In this document: piece after piece, positions 8,733-16,787 of the stretch | Numbering within the stretch: position 1 is the first letter of the stretch | How the letters are laid out: the number at the start of each line of letters is the position of its first letter | Virus record (IMG/VR): IMGVR_UViG_3300050821_009856 | Span: 1-64,000 of that record | From: a virus | DNA length: 64,000 bases | Direction: 5' to 3' (one strand) | The notes under the pieces: generated by a model | What the model was told of the DNA's origin: nothing | The model's database searches: none | What the model saw: the letters and a program-made list of their open reading frames with translations, nothing else | Position numbers and translations under genes: made by a program

Positions 8733-9068
8733 CTAGGTGAAACTCGCCCCGAGATCCGCCAGCATCTCTAGCACGTACTCGCCATACTCCGTCTTGGCGT
8801 CGATGTTGACAGCCATCAGACCCGGACCGGTAGCCAGCGTCTCGACCCCCACGTCAAAGTGAAGCTTCGGGCTCTGGACACGCTGACCTATACAGTCTGC
8901 AGGTCCAGCCGCCAGGACTTTGAAGAGCACGTCCCAAACAGCTGACTCGACCACCGACGTCGGTGGTTCCCTGTCGTTCTCAATCTGGTATCGGAGCAAC
9001 CGAGACCGAAACGCCGACATGGCATCAGCTACCACAGCTCCGAAGTCAACCTCTTCCACGCCACCCAC
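8733..9068 (-). CDS. Hypothetical protein following the SF2 helicase
   Basis: About 111 residues if started at GTG 9068, preceded by a GGGG stretch, or 95 residues from ATG 9020 (MSAFRSRLL). It has a helical N-terminal half with RSRLLRYQIENDREPPTSVVESAVWDVLFK and a C-terminal beta region ending GEYVLEMLADLGASFT. It lies between the helicase and the sigma-like gene with short gaps and shares their strand. No family recognised, and the start is uncertain. Confidence 0.5.
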   Translation of the reverse strand: MGGVEEVDFGAVVADAMSAFRSRLLRYQIENDREPPTSVVESAVWDVLFKVLAAGPADCIGQRVQSPKLHFDVGVETLATGPGLMAVNIDAKTEYGEYVLEMLADLGASFT

Positions 9069-9082
9069 GACCGCCCCCGTAT

Positions 9083-10564
9083 CTACCCGTCCGACTCCCG
9101 GACCTGAACAACCTGCTCGTAAATCTTCCGCCTCGCCAACGCATGCCGATGCAGAACCTCTATGTTCGAGACGTCCACATCGATGATCTGGCACTCCGCC
9201 TTGCCAACCAGCTCGTGCTTCCTGGTACTACGACCGATAGCGCCCTGCATGACTTCAATCTCTGACTTGCCGCCGCGGAGATAGACCGTTGCCTTGTTAG
9301 CCTTGATGTCCGTTCCGGTAGCGATGCAGCTGGTCCCAACGAGAATCGGTAGCCTCCCGTCATTGAAGCGTTCGACCAGCTTGTCCGGATCTGACTTCTG
9401 GTACTCTAGAGGCAGAACATCCGACCCCGCTCCACCGCTGTGAGCGAAGCCAGCCTCGTGCCGAAGCATCGGGAGGAGCCTAGCAAACTGCTCTAGCTCT
9501 TCGACCAAGACCAGGACCTGGTAGCCGCAGAGCTTCACCAGCCGGTTGATAGTCATGGCTACGACCTGACAAACGTGCTGGTCGTAGAACAGGTGAGCCC
9601 TGGTCATCTCATTCGGGTCTCTGCCGCTAAAGCCCGAAGTAGATTCTACACTCAGCATTGTGACATTCAAACGAGCCAGGTAGCCCTGATCGATACCCTC
9701 CTTGACGGTCATCTTGGAGACGACCGGACCGGTGATGGCATCGAGCAGCAGGTCAAGTCCGTCATTCCGTAGCTGGGTACCAGAGAAGAAGTACCGGAAG
9801 GGGCTGGCCTTCATCATGCCAAAGCAAACCTTCTGCAGGGTGGTTGCCGGGCAGAGGTGGCTTTCGTCAGCAATAAATACTGGCGCTGCAGAAAAATACT
9901 CCCAAGCCTCCGAGCCAGGCTCAATTCTGGTTAGACTCTGGGCCGTAGCTACAGTCACCAGCTTGTTGATGTCATGCCTTCCATCGCCGTAACGACCAAC
10001 GACACGACGACCGAGGTCGTGTGCCATCGTGTCGTAGATCTGCTTAGCAATAGAAGTAGAGGGGGCCATGACAACAGCCCTGAGGCCAAGCTTTCTCACC
10101 AGGTAACGGATGATGAGTGTCTTACCCAATCCAGTACCTATTTCGACAGCAGAGTGCTCATTTGCTAGAAGCTCTGCCAGAGCTTTCTCCTGGTAGGGAT
10201 AAGGCTTCAGCGGATCCAACGCCCAGGGGAGGCTTTCTGCTGTAGGGTACTCGACGTCAGACTCGAATGGCGTACCGGGGAATGCATTCTGAATGTGTCT
10301 TTGCAAGCCTGTGTAGGTCCGGAACCCCTTCTCGTCTTTGAACAGGAGAGATTTGAAGCGACTTGCTTTCAATTCAGCCAGGCGTTCATCGTATGCTTCC
10401 TGGCCATACTTCTGAATGAACCAACCGGCATGCTTGAACTTCTGCAGCTCATAGTCTACTCGTTTGTCGTGATACTGCAGGTGTGCTGCCAGCATTACAG
10501 CTTCACTGCCAGGATTAACGCCGAGAATCCTCAGCTCGGTAGGGGAGACGGCATGCAGCTTCAT
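9083..10564 (-). CDS. Superfamily 2 DNA helicase (UvsW/DExH type)
   Basis: A 493-residue helicase. An N-terminal region of about 120 residues precedes the motor. Motif I is EIGTGLGKTL, motif II is ADESH (DExH class), motif III SGTQ, and the second RecA-like lobe carries VGTSCIATGTDI and motif VI QGAIGRSTR. Proteins of this arrangement, such as T4 UvsW, remodel branched DNA, unwind R-loops and help switch from origin- to recombination-dependent replication. The ATG overlaps the stop of the upstream P-loop gene (ATGA), showing coupling. Confidence 0.85.
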   Translation of the reverse strand: MKLHAVSPTELRILGVNPGSEAVMLAAHLQYHDKRVDYELQKFKHAGWFIQKYGQEAYDERLAELKASRFKSLLFKDEKGFRTYTGLQRHIQNAFPGTPFESDVEYPTAESLPWALDPLKPYPYQEKALAELLANEHSAVEIGTGLGKTLIIRYLVRKLGLRAVVMAPSTSIAKQIYDTMAHDLGRRVVGRYGDGRHDINKLVTVATAQSLTRIEPGSEAWEYFSAAPVFIADESHLCPATTLQKVCFGMMKASPFRYFFSGTQLRNDGLDLLLDAITGPVVSKMTVKEGIDQGYLARLNVTMLSVESTSGFSGRDPNEMTRAHLFYDQHVCQVVAMTINRLVKLCGYQVLVLVEELEQFARLLPMLRHEAGFAHSGGAGSDVLPLEYQKSDPDKLVERFNDGRLPILVGTSCIATGTDIKANKATVYLRGGKSEIEVMQGAIGRSTRKHELVGKAECQIIDVDVSNIEVLHRHALARRKIYEQVVQVRESDG

Positions 10565-11163
10565 GGCAGCATGAATGGAAGCTGCGGCAACCCTACAGGA
10601 TGCAGTAGCAACTGGAAGATGTACGACAGGGCTTGATCGGTTCTGTGCTTGCTGTCACCTGCCAAAGGCAGGTACCCCAACCAGGGGGCTTGTTCACTCA
10701 TGAGTGTTGGAAGCTTTTCGTCAATTTCATGGCTTTCTTTCATGCCATGGATACGGTTCGGGTCATCTCCAAAGCTAGGGAGAACCGTATGGACGTAGAA
10801 AGTCAAAGGCATGTGCTCTCGATGCACTTCGATTGCCTTCTGTACTGAAGCCTCTTTCCTCGCTGAAGGAGACATGTACAGCAAGCTGTTCAGGGGAGAG
10901 CTGTCTGTAACGATGACGACGTCAGGACCGCAGGCTGCCAGCATCATACTTTCAAGCTCAAGCTGCTTCCGCATGATGAGGATTTGGTCCAAATCCGTCA
11001 GGTGAACTGGAGCTTTGTAGACGGCACGACGCTCAGCAATGTACAGACGTGCCTGTTCAGGCAGAAACTCCGTGGCAACACCTCCATCCTTGAGGGCGGA
11101 GAACACCAGGGCAGCACAGGCGGTCTTGCCTGAGCATGGAGATCCGATGAAATTCACTAGCAT
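10561..11163 (-). CDS. P-loop ATPase/kinase-like protein
   Basis: A 200-residue protein with an N-terminal Walker A (GSPCSGKT, residues 7-14) and a Walker B-like strand VVIVTDSSPL. The overall pattern resembles the AAA_28/NadR-type nucleotide-kinase fold. Its substrate is unknown; nucleotide or cofactor phosphorylation is possible. It is the first gene of the leftward unit. Its ATG lies only seven bases downstream of a TATAGT element with no ribosome-binding site between them, so the mRNA is probably leaderless. Confidence 0.7.
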   Translation of the reverse strand: MLVNFIGSPCSGKTACAALVFSALKDGGVATEFLPEQARLYIAERRAVYKAPVHLTDLDQILIMRKQLELESMMLAACGPDVVIVTDSSPLNSLLYMSPSARKEASVQKAIEVHREHMPLTFYVHTVLPSFGDDPNRIHGMKESHEIDEKLPTLMSEQAPWLGYLPLAGDSKHRTDQALSYIFQLLLHPVGLPQLPFMLP

Positions 11164-11170
11164 GCCTATG

Positions 11171-11176
11171 ACTATA
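11171..11176 (-). promoter_or_regulatory. Leaderless-type promoter for the leftward operon
   Basis: Minus strand reads CTCGCTATAGT, then CATAGGC, then the ATG at 11163. A -10 hexamer TATAGT with seven bases before the ATG places the transcription start at or next to the start codon. No -35 of sigma-70 type is seen at 16-18 bases. The element is nearly identical to the one at 7626-7631. Confidence 0.55.
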
Positions 11177-11332
11177 GCGAGCGGATCTGGGGAGCGTAGC
11201 GACTGGCGCAGTTGTCTCAGGTTGGCAATCCTGGCAGTTCGGTGTAGCCAAGAGCATCGTCTTGTACGGATTGGCAGCGCTACCGTGTCCCGGTGTTTGC
11301 AATTTTGCTAGGGACCTCCGCGGTGGTTCAGA

Positions 11333-11513
11333 AGCGGCTTCGTAGAGATTTTCTAGCGGCTTCTCATGAGTCCCTGTAGCGGTCAATAATACATCCTGTA
11401 TTAGTCGCTATCGCTCCAAGAAAAATACTATAGTAATGCTAGCAGTTCATGCCAGCCCACCGCGGTGGCTCCCGCGGGGACTCAGAAGCGGCTCTATAGC
11501 GGCTATTGAGCGG
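11333..11513 (+). repeat. Six helically phased AGCGG repeats
   Basis: AGCGG occurs at 11333, 11355, 11378, 11487, 11498 and 11509, all on the plus strand. The first three are 22 and 23 bases apart and the last three exactly 11 bases apart, so all sites of each group face the same side of the helix. Several extend to TAGCGGCT. Such spacing is typical of repeated operator or iteron binding sites. The last copy overlaps the left arm of the inverted repeat at 11506. Confidence 0.5.
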
Positions 11514-11547
11514 ACATCGAGCTTTTGGTGGGTCCATGTCCGCTCAA
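11506..11547. promoter_or_regulatory. 12-bp inverted repeat, putative operator
   Basis: TTGAGCGGACAT (11506-11517) is repeated as its exact reverse complement ATGTCCGCTCAA (11536-11547) with an 18-base spacer. It lies 29-70 bases upstream of the winged-helix gene, the first gene of the rightward operon. It is not followed by a T-tract, so a protein-binding site is more likely than a terminator. The winged-helix protein is an obvious candidate ligand. Confidence 0.55.
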
Positions 11548-11575
11548 GGATTTTCTGACGCTATCGTTTCTTGGC

Positions 11576-11773
11576 ATGGAGATCCTCGAATTACTGAAGC
11601 TGAATCCACACGTCACAGACAAGACAATCGCTGCAGCAACTGGCAAATCGGATCGCCAGATCCGGAGATACCTAAGGGGACTTGTCCAGACCGGCGCTAT
11701 CGTCTGTAGGACCAGGAAGGTCAAGTTGCAAGGCTGGTCTAACCAGCGAACCGTTGAGATCCAGGAGCGTTGA
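11576..11773 (+). CDS. Small winged-helix DNA-binding protein
   Basis: A 65-residue protein from ATG 11576 (MEILELLKLNPHVTD). It reads as a complete winged helix-turn-helix: helix 1 EILELLKL, recognition segment TDKTIAAATGKSDRQIRRYLRGLVQTG, then a beta wing IVCRTRKVKLQGW. An in-frame upstream ATG (11525) would translate through the inverted repeat and is less likely. It is the promoter-proximal gene of the rightward operon and overlaps the chaperonin gene by one base set (TGATG). It likely controls the divergent region. Confidence 0.7.
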   Translation: MEILELLKLNPHVTDKTIAAATGKSDRQIRRYLRGLVQTGAIVCRTRKVKLQGWSNQRTVEIQER

Positions 11774-13635
11774 TGTCCCTCTCGTATCGGAAGGTGAAGT
11801 CGGTAGGTAAGTTCGTCCTCACGCGTCAAGATGGTGGTCGGTTGGAAGCGGTGGTCAACAAGACCATGAAGACGCTCCGGAACATCGTCGGTGGAACCTT
11901 GGGACCTGGTGGACAGCCAGTTCTCATCGAGCGTCAGGAAGACAACATGCCGCCGATCGTCACGAAGGACGGGGTCACCGTCTTCCGGCACATGGGCTTT
12001 GAGGACCCGACCGCGGAGGTGGTACTTGAGGCCGCCCGGGATGCGGCGATCCGGACCGCGACTGAAGCTGGAGACGGTACCACAACGGCTACAGTTCTCT
12101 CTGAGGCCATTGTCCGGCTGACCAAGGAGTTCTGCGCCAAGCACCGAGATCAGAGCCCCCAGAAGGTTGTGCGGAGCCTACAGACAGCCTTTCAGTCCAT
12201 CATCGAACCGACCCTGAAGAGCCTGGCCATGCAAGCCTCAATGGAGACTGAAGAGGGCAAGGGCCTTCTGTACAACGTGGCACGCATCAGTTCTAACGGG
12301 GACACAGACCTGGCGAAAGCGGTCATGAAGTGCTTTGACATCGTCGGCGATGGCGGGAACGTCACAATCGCCGAGGTCAGTGGTCCCTACGGGTACGAGG
12401 TCGAACAGGTTGACGGGTATCCGATTCCCAACATGGGTTTCGAGGACTCGCTCGGGAAGTACGCCCCCGGCTTCATCACCGACCAAGCGGGTCAGCGCGT
12501 GTGGTTGGACAATCCGTTCTTCGTCGTCTTCCACGGGAAAATCACTGAGGTCCAGTCAATGCGTATTCTCATGGAGAAAATCTATGAGAACTGGCAGAAC
12601 CCTGGGGCCGGTTACCGGCGACACAATGTTGTCATTGTGGCCACTGGTTTCAGCGATTCCGTCGTGGGCCAGATGTACGTCAACATGACGGACCAGGGGA
12701 CCATCAACGTGGTCCCATTGACGGCTCCGCTGAGCCCCGTCCCGGGTGGCCAGCTGGCTCTCCTGGAGGATATCTGTGCCTTCACCGGTGCCAAACTCCT
12801 TGACCCGTTGTCGAACCCCCTGGACACGGCCAACTTGGAGGACTGTGGGACCTACGCGAAAGGGTTCGAGATGACCAGGTTCCGGACCACCATTTTCCCG
12901 ATGGATCCACAGCCGGTCATTGACCAGAACGGCAACGTTCTGACGACCGACCGCGGTGAGACCGTGTACGGTGACATGCCGAATGCTCTGACTGTCGGAG
13001 CCCGCATCGACATCCTGGAGCAGCACGCCAAGGACGCCATCTCTGGATTGGATGCCAGTATCGTCCAGGAGCGGATCGGCAAGCTGACCGGTGGCATCGC
13101 TCGCCTGAAGGTCGTTGGCTCCTCTTCTGGTGAGAACCGGGAGCGTCGCGACCGAGCCGAGGATGCTGTTTGTGCCGTTCGTGGGACCATCAAATACGGC
13201 TGCCTCCCTGGTGGAGGATGGGGACTACTGCGTGCCGCTGGTTCGCTCACTGGACCGGATCCAGACCCTGTGTACACGGACGTTTTGAGGCCAGCTCTCC
13301 TGGAGCCCGTGCACATGCTCTTTGACAACTGCGGGTTCACGAAGGAGGATTCTGGCAAGGCCATTGACGTCTTGGCTCATCAGCCCGAGCAGATCTTCGA
13401 CTTGCTGGAGATGAAGATGGTCGATGCCAAGACGGGTGGCCTCTTCGATAGCCTGCCTGCTGTTCTGGAGGCCATCCGGAACTCTCTATCGATTGCTTCT
13501 TTGCTTGGAACTCTGGGCGGGACAATCGTCTTCAATCGAGACTCTGACCTGGAGCGTTCGGAGGCCAAAGAGACGCGGAGCTTCCTTCGAGACGCTAATG
13601 AGGTACAGGACTATGTAAATGAACGGCCTCTCTGA
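11773..13635 (+). CDS. GroEL-like chaperonin
   Basis: A 620-residue group I chaperonin homologue, about 70 residues longer than E. coli GroEL (548). Family signatures in order: GGTLGPGGQPVLIE, TKDGVTVF, the ATP-site motif AGDGTTTATVLSEA, ISSNGDTDLAKAV...DGGNVTIAE, and a C-terminal equatorial block RIGKLTGGIARLKVVG, RAEDAVCAVRGTIKYG, LPGGG. The extra length lies mainly in the apical/intermediate part and the C-terminus. The flexible GGM tail of bacterial GroEL is absent. No GroES gene is seen in the window. Phage GroELs known so far can fold capsid proteins with or without a co-chaperonin. The ATG 11773 overlaps the upstream stop. Confidence 0.92.
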   Translation: MSLSYRKVKSVGKFVLTRQDGGRLEAVVNKTMKTLRNIVGGTLGPGGQPVLIERQEDNMPPIVTKDGVTVFRHMGFEDPTAEVVLEAARDAAIRTATEAGDGTTTATVLSEAIVRLTKEFCAKHRDQSPQKVVRSLQTAFQSIIEPTLKSLAMQASMETEEGKGLLYNVARISSNGDTDLAKAVMKCFDIVGDGGNVTIAEVSGPYGYEVEQVDGYPIPNMGFEDSLGKYAPGFITDQAGQRVWLDNPFFVVFHGKITEVQSMRILMEKIYENWQNPGAGYRRHNVVIVATGFSDSVVGQMYVNMTDQGTINVVPLTAPLSPVPGGQLALLEDICAFTGAKLLDPLSNPLDTANLEDCGTYAKGFEMTRFRTTIFPMDPQPVIDQNGNVLTTDRGETVYGDMPNALTVGARIDILEQHAKDAISGLDASIVQERIGKLTGGIARLKVVGSSSGENRERRDRAEDAVCAVRGTIKYGCLPGGGWGLLRAAGSLTGPDPDPVYTDVLRPALLEPVHMLFDNCGFTKEDSGKAIDVLAHQPEQIFDLLEMKMVDAKTGGLFDSLPAVLEAIRNSLSIASLLGTLGGTIVFNRDSDLERSEAKETRSFLRDANEVQDYVNERPL

Positions 13636-13715
13636 TGCCTAGGAGTAATAAGGCAGGCAGAGCTGCGTACATGAGAAAATGGAGGCACGCCTTGCCTCCC
13701 GAAAAGAAAGGATGA
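13635..13715 (+). CDS. Very small basic peptide gene
   Basis: A 26-codon frame starting with an ATG that overlaps the chaperonin stop (TGATG). The product (MPRSNKAGRAAYMRKWRH then ALPPEKKG) is strongly basic and ends just before the next gene's start. The AAYMRKWR text resembles the start of some HNH-type endonucleases, so this may be a remnant. Evidence is limited to position and translational coupling. Confidence 0.3.
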   Translation: MPRSNKAGRAAYMRKWRHALPPEKKG

Positions 13716-13719
13716 TGTG

Positions 13720-14073
13720 ATGATCAAGTTGAACGTGAGGGAGCGGACATACCGAGGGAATGGCATATGCGAGGCACTTAGTGACCTCCTCTACAATTCC
13801 CCGTACAGCAACGTTCCTGTTGAACTTCGAGTCGGCGACAGGGCCCTTCGTTTGATGCCCACCCGGTACGATATGCGACCCACTTATCGCAACTACGATT
13901 ACTGCCTCCCTGAGTACAATTTCGACATGGAGTTTCAGTGCGTCGGCGACATCAGGGTCGTCAAACCTGATCCCAAAATCGCTGAGCTTGAGCAGAGCCT
14001 GAAGCTCGTTGAGGCTCAACGAGACGCCAACGCTGCTCGGGTCAAGGACCTTGAAGCGAGGTTCGAGAAGTAG
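13720..14073 (+). CDS. Hypothetical protein with C-terminal coiled-coil tag
   Basis: 117 residues from ATG 13720, with AGGA seven bases upstream (a GTG at 13717 is the alternative). The N-terminal 85 residues form an unrecognised, aromatic-rich domain. The C-terminal 30 residues, from AELEQSLKLVEAQ to LEARFEK, form a heptad-patterned coiled coil that is almost identical to the end of the unrelated protein at 44124-44576. The tag could be an oligomerisation or docking module. Confidence 0.6.
   Translation: MIKLNVRERTYRGNGICEALSDLLYNSPYSNVPVELRVGDRALRLMPTRYDMRPTYRNYDYCLPEYNFDMEFQCVGDIRVVKPDPKIAELEQSLKLVEAQRDANAARVKDLEARFEK
13981..14070 (+). repeat. 90-bp direct repeat, copy 1 (coiled-coil tag)
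   Basis: This 90-base segment matches 44481-44570 without gaps. The two share a 35-base identical run (13984-14018 with 44484-44518) and further identical blocks; most differences are synonymous third-base changes. It encodes the C-terminal coiled coil of two otherwise unrelated proteins about 30 kb apart. Confidence 0.85.
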
Positions 14074-14358
14074 ATGCCGGTCTACTACTTCAAGTGCCCG
14101 GACGGTGGGTGCCTCGGGACGGGCCGAAGTCGCATTACGAAAAGCGCGATGATGGCCGGCGCTCGACTCGAACCTATGGTTTGTATCGTTTGTGGTAAGA
14201 CGATGGTGCGGGCACCTAAGCCGGCAACCTCCAACGTAGTAGAGACCCTGGACAACGGAGTCATGTCTCGTCGTATTGAGCGTCCCGCCGACGCTGAGCG
14301 CTTGTTCAAAGAACGGGCTGCCGCGGACCAGGACCGAATCAACAACCCGAAGCTGTAG
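14074..14358 (+). CDS. FmdB-like small zinc-ribbon protein
   Basis: A 94-residue protein starting MPVYYFKCPDGG, the pattern that opens FmdB-type zinc ribbons. A second pair, CIVCGK, lies near residue 37, giving a four-cysteine metal site. The C-terminal half is charged and helical (RRIERPADAERLFKERAAAD). It starts directly after the stop of the preceding gene. It could be a regulatory or nucleic-acid-binding protein; the family role is poorly defined. Confidence 0.55.
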   Translation: MPVYYFKCPDGGCLGTGRSRITKSAMMAGARLEPMVCIVCGKTMVRAPKPATSNVVETLDNGVMSRRIERPADAERLFKERAAADQDRINNPKL

Positions 14359-14362
14359 CCGC

Positions 14363-14368
14363 TATACT
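14363..14368 (+). promoter_or_regulatory. Leaderless-type promoter before the SbcC-like gene
   Basis: CCGCTATACT is followed by seven bases and the ATG at 14376. TATACT would be the -10, placing the transcript 5' end at the start codon. There is no Shine-Dalgarno sequence before this ATG, which fits leaderless initiation. Confidence 0.5.
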
Positions 14369-14375
14369 ACCAGCG

Positions 14376-16499
14376 ATGGGTGTCGTTCGTCTCGTTTCCC
14401 TGCTGATGGAGAACTTCCGGTCGCATCGGAAGTCCTTTGTCGTGTTTCCTAAGACCGGTATGATGCTGGTCCGTGGCTTTAACCGGGACACAGGTGGAAG
14501 TTCCTACGCCGGTAAGTCGTCGATCGGCTTAGCCATCGCCTACGTCAACGAGGCCGGTATGCCGTTCTCTGCCAAGGACCAGAAGTCGTGGTATGCCGAC
14601 GGCGGCATGGTCGTCGAAGAGGTTCTAGAGACTGACGCCGGATTGTACACGGTTCGCCGCGGTGCCCAGTACACTGTGACTAGGCCAGATGGATCGAAGG
14701 CCTCTGGGTCGGCCGCCGTCCAGGCTGAACTCCAGAAGGTCTTCGGGGCCCCCACAGACATGCTGGCGCCGTTGATTTACAAGCCCCAGGGCAAGGCTGG
14801 CAGGTACCTCTGGATGGAGCCCGCCCATAAGCGTGACTTCTTGGCACGGGTCCTGGGGATCCAGCAACTGGAAGAGTTGGCGGCTGAATCTCAAAAGAAA
14901 ATCAGTGGGTTGGAAAACGAGTACCAGGCATCGCGGTTCAGGCTCGTAACCGCGGAGAACCGGGTCCGTGATCTGTCAAGCCGTTTGACACTAGAGACGG
15001 TAGACGTCCAGCTGCTTGAGGAGCGGGTTACCGCGGGCGCCTTACAGCTGGCGGCCGCCGTCGATGCGACGAAGACCCTGGAGGGCCTGGAGTCGTCTTA
15101 CAGGGAGAAGCGAGAACAGGTGGCCGCCGAGATTGCTGTCCCATTCCGTGGCCGCCTATCCGTGGTGGAGGCAGAACGCCGAGCCATCATCGGTGCAGGT
15201 CCGGAACTGTATGCGGCACTGGAGTCGGGCGAGGAGCGTCTGGCAAAGCTCGTAGCTCAGGATAGGGAGGCCACCGCAGCTGTTGCCACTGCGCGTGCTG
15301 TCCTATCATCTCAGATCGGCAGCCTCCAAGTTGAGGTTCGGCAGGAAGATCGGCTGAATACAGAACGGGACAAAATTCTTGACGAATTAGAGGTCCTGAA
15401 GACAGAGGCTTGCCCTACCTGTGAACGACCAGGTTGGAAGAACAGTGGCGCCAGATCCGTAGAACTCTCGACCCGCCTCGCTCAAATCCTTGGGACAGAA
15501 TTGGTCGGTATCGACCTGAAGAAGGCCTTGCTTGATGAGGCGCAGCGGCGACTGACGCAAACAATCCATGTTCGCGATTCAAGGATAGATATTTTCCAGC
15601 AAGCTGTCGCGAATATAAAACAACAGATCGATGCACGACATAAGGCAGAGAAACAGAGGCAGTTCTCCCTTGCCGATGAGGCGGACAAGATTCAAGCGGA
15701 GTGTGCTCGGGCCGTCTCGAATCAACTCCGAGAGTTCGACGCCGATGCTGCAGCGGCAGGGAAGAAGCTGAAGGAAGCTCGGGAGCGTCTGTTCTTGGCT
15801 AGAACGGCGCATGCCGATGCCACCACGAACCTGAGGGTCACCAAGCAGGAGAACGACAGGCGGACGCAGGAATACGAGGACAGGAAGGGCGAGCTAGCTG
15901 TTGCCGAGAAGGCTCTGGAAGCTGCCCGAGAAGACCAGGCGGCTCGCCAGCAAGCTGTCAGCGCCGAGCGTGACTTCGTGGCGATGATCCGCAGCTTCTT
16001 GACGGCCATCTTTGACGAAGTCCTGGTGGCCATCAGCGATCGTGCCAACGCCATCCTCGGGGCCGTGGCAAACACGGCACATGTTAGCATTCGGTTCTTC
16101 ACGGAAGCAGTTAACAGCAAGGGCGAAGCGCGTCAGCAAATCACTACTGCTTGCACCATCAGTGGATTTCCTGCAGACCTGGAGTCAGGGAACAGCGGCG
16201 GTATGTTCTCGTCTGTCGACCTCGCTGTCGATCGGGCCCTCGCAGAAATCATCAGCGAGCGATCCAACTGCCGGCCCGGTTGGGTCTTCCTCGATGAAGC
16301 TTGGGAAGGCATGGATGCCGTCACCAAGGAATCCTGTATGGAGGTCCTCCAGAAGCAGGCTCAAGATAAGTTGATCCTGGTCGTTGACCACGGCAGCGAA
16401 ACAAAGGAACTCTTTACCAGCTTTCTGGATGTGGAGTTCAAGAACGGCATTTCTACAGTTCAAACGAAGGAGGCACCAGGTGCAGCTCAAAGCGTCTGA
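14376..16499 (+). CDS. SbcC/Rad50-like ATPase (T4 gp46-like)
   Basis: A 707-residue SMC-type ATPase. The N-terminal Walker A is GSSYAGKSS (residues 41-49). Long coiled coils flank a zinc-hook motif CPTC (Cys346, Cys349), though the hook reads CPTCERPG rather than the usual CPxC. The C-terminal half carries the ABC signature-like SGNSGGMFSSVDLAVDRAL, Walker B WVFLDEAWEG (Asp640, Glu641) and the switch His in VVDHGSE. It should pair with the Mre11/SbcD-like protein at 6024-7034 to process DNA ends. The length matches compact phage Rad50 homologues. Transcription probably starts at the ATG itself. Confidence 0.88.
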   Translation: MGVVRLVSLLMENFRSHRKSFVVFPKTGMMLVRGFNRDTGGSSYAGKSSIGLAIAYVNEAGMPFSAKDQKSWYADGGMVVEEVLETDAGLYTVRRGAQYTVTRPDGSKASGSAAVQAELQKVFGAPTDMLAPLIYKPQGKAGRYLWMEPAHKRDFLARVLGIQQLEELAAESQKKISGLENEYQASRFRLVTAENRVRDLSSRLTLETVDVQLLEERVTAGALQLAAAVDATKTLEGLESSYREKREQVAAEIAVPFRGRLSVVEAERRAIIGAGPELYAALESGEERLAKLVAQDREATAAVATARAVLSSQIGSLQVEVRQEDRLNTERDKILDELEVLKTEACPTCERPGWKNSGARSVELSTRLAQILGTELVGIDLKKALLDEAQRRLTQTIHVRDSRIDIFQQAVANIKQQIDARHKAEKQRQFSLADEADKIQAECARAVSNQLREFDADAAAAGKKLKEARERLFLARTAHADATTNLRVTKQENDRRTQEYEDRKGELAVAEKALEAAREDQAARQQAVSAERDFVAMIRSFLTAIFDEVLVAISDRANAILGAVANTAHVSIRFFTEAVNSKGEARQQITTACTISGFPADLESGNSGGMFSSVDLAVDRALAEIISERSNCRPGWVFLDEAWEGMDAVTKESCMEVLQKQAQDKLILVVDHGSETKELFTSFLDVEFKNGISTVQTKEAPGAAQSV

Positions 16500-16767
16500 C
16501 GTCCTCGATGTCATCTCGATAGCCAGAAAATTCTTCATCGAATTACCTGCCGCGGCTCAGTTGCCGCAGATGACGAGACGGCTTGATGAAGCAGAGCGCC
16601 GAGCCTTGGCTTTTTTTCAGGGTTCTCTGAACTTGATGAATCGCCGCGGCCTGCTCAGGTCTGACCTGAAGCCAGGCGATCTGGATCTAGAATACGAGAT
16701 CGCCGACAGTCAGGTTGTCTCTGCTGAGTACGAAACTGAAGCGTCGACCCCCGCCAAGTCGCTATAG
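16480..16767 (+). CDS. Hypothetical protein overlapping the SbcC-like gene
   Basis: 95 residues from GTG 16480, chosen because a strong AAGGAGG lies eight bases upstream inside the end of the SbcC-like gene. The product is helical and soluble (DVLDVISIARKFFIEL ... RLDEAERRALAFFQGSL) with an acidic C-terminus. The gene ends CTATAG, so its stop codon is part of the next promoter element. Possibly an accessory of the nuclease complex by position only. Confidence 0.5.
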   Translation: MQLKASDVLDVISIARKFFIELPAAAQLPQMTRRLDEAERRALAFFQGSLNLMNRRGLLRSDLKPGDLDLEYEIADSQVVSAEYETEASTPAKSL

Positions 16768-16768
16768 T
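16763..16768 (+). promoter_or_regulatory. TCGCTATAGT promoter element
   Basis: TATAGT preceded by TCGC, overlapping the stop codon of the upstream gene. The ATG at 16788 follows with a 19-base gap that includes AAGGAG, so this copy would give a short leadered mRNA. Confidence 0.5.
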
Positions 16769-16787
16769 AGGCGGCAAGGAGACTTCA

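Larger units (their letters stand above)
11164..11575. promoter_or_regulatory. Divergent intergenic control region
   Basis: About 410 bases separate the leftward operon from the rightward one. No convincing long gene is present. It holds the leftward promoter (11171-11176), a palindromic TACTATAGTA at 11427-11436 that presents TATAGT on both strands, and a second CTATAG at about 11494-11499. It also holds the partial inverted repeat AATAC/GTATT around 11388-11402, two copies of CCGCGGTGG (about 11318 and 11460), phased AGCGG repeats and a long inverted repeat (listed separately). A 40-codon frame (11436-11558) exists but lacks support. This looks like the master switch between the two transcription units. 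Confidence 0.6.

Noticed and set aside
11057-11386. A 109-codon minus-strand frame upstream of the P-loop gene
   Set aside because: It overlaps the start of the P-loop gene by over 100 bases in another frame and runs through the promoter. The product looks non-coding (many Cys, Pro and His).
11436-11558. A 40-codon frame in the divergent region
   Set aside because: The ATG is one base from a TATAGT and the frame runs through the phased repeats and the inverted repeat, so it is more likely control DNA.
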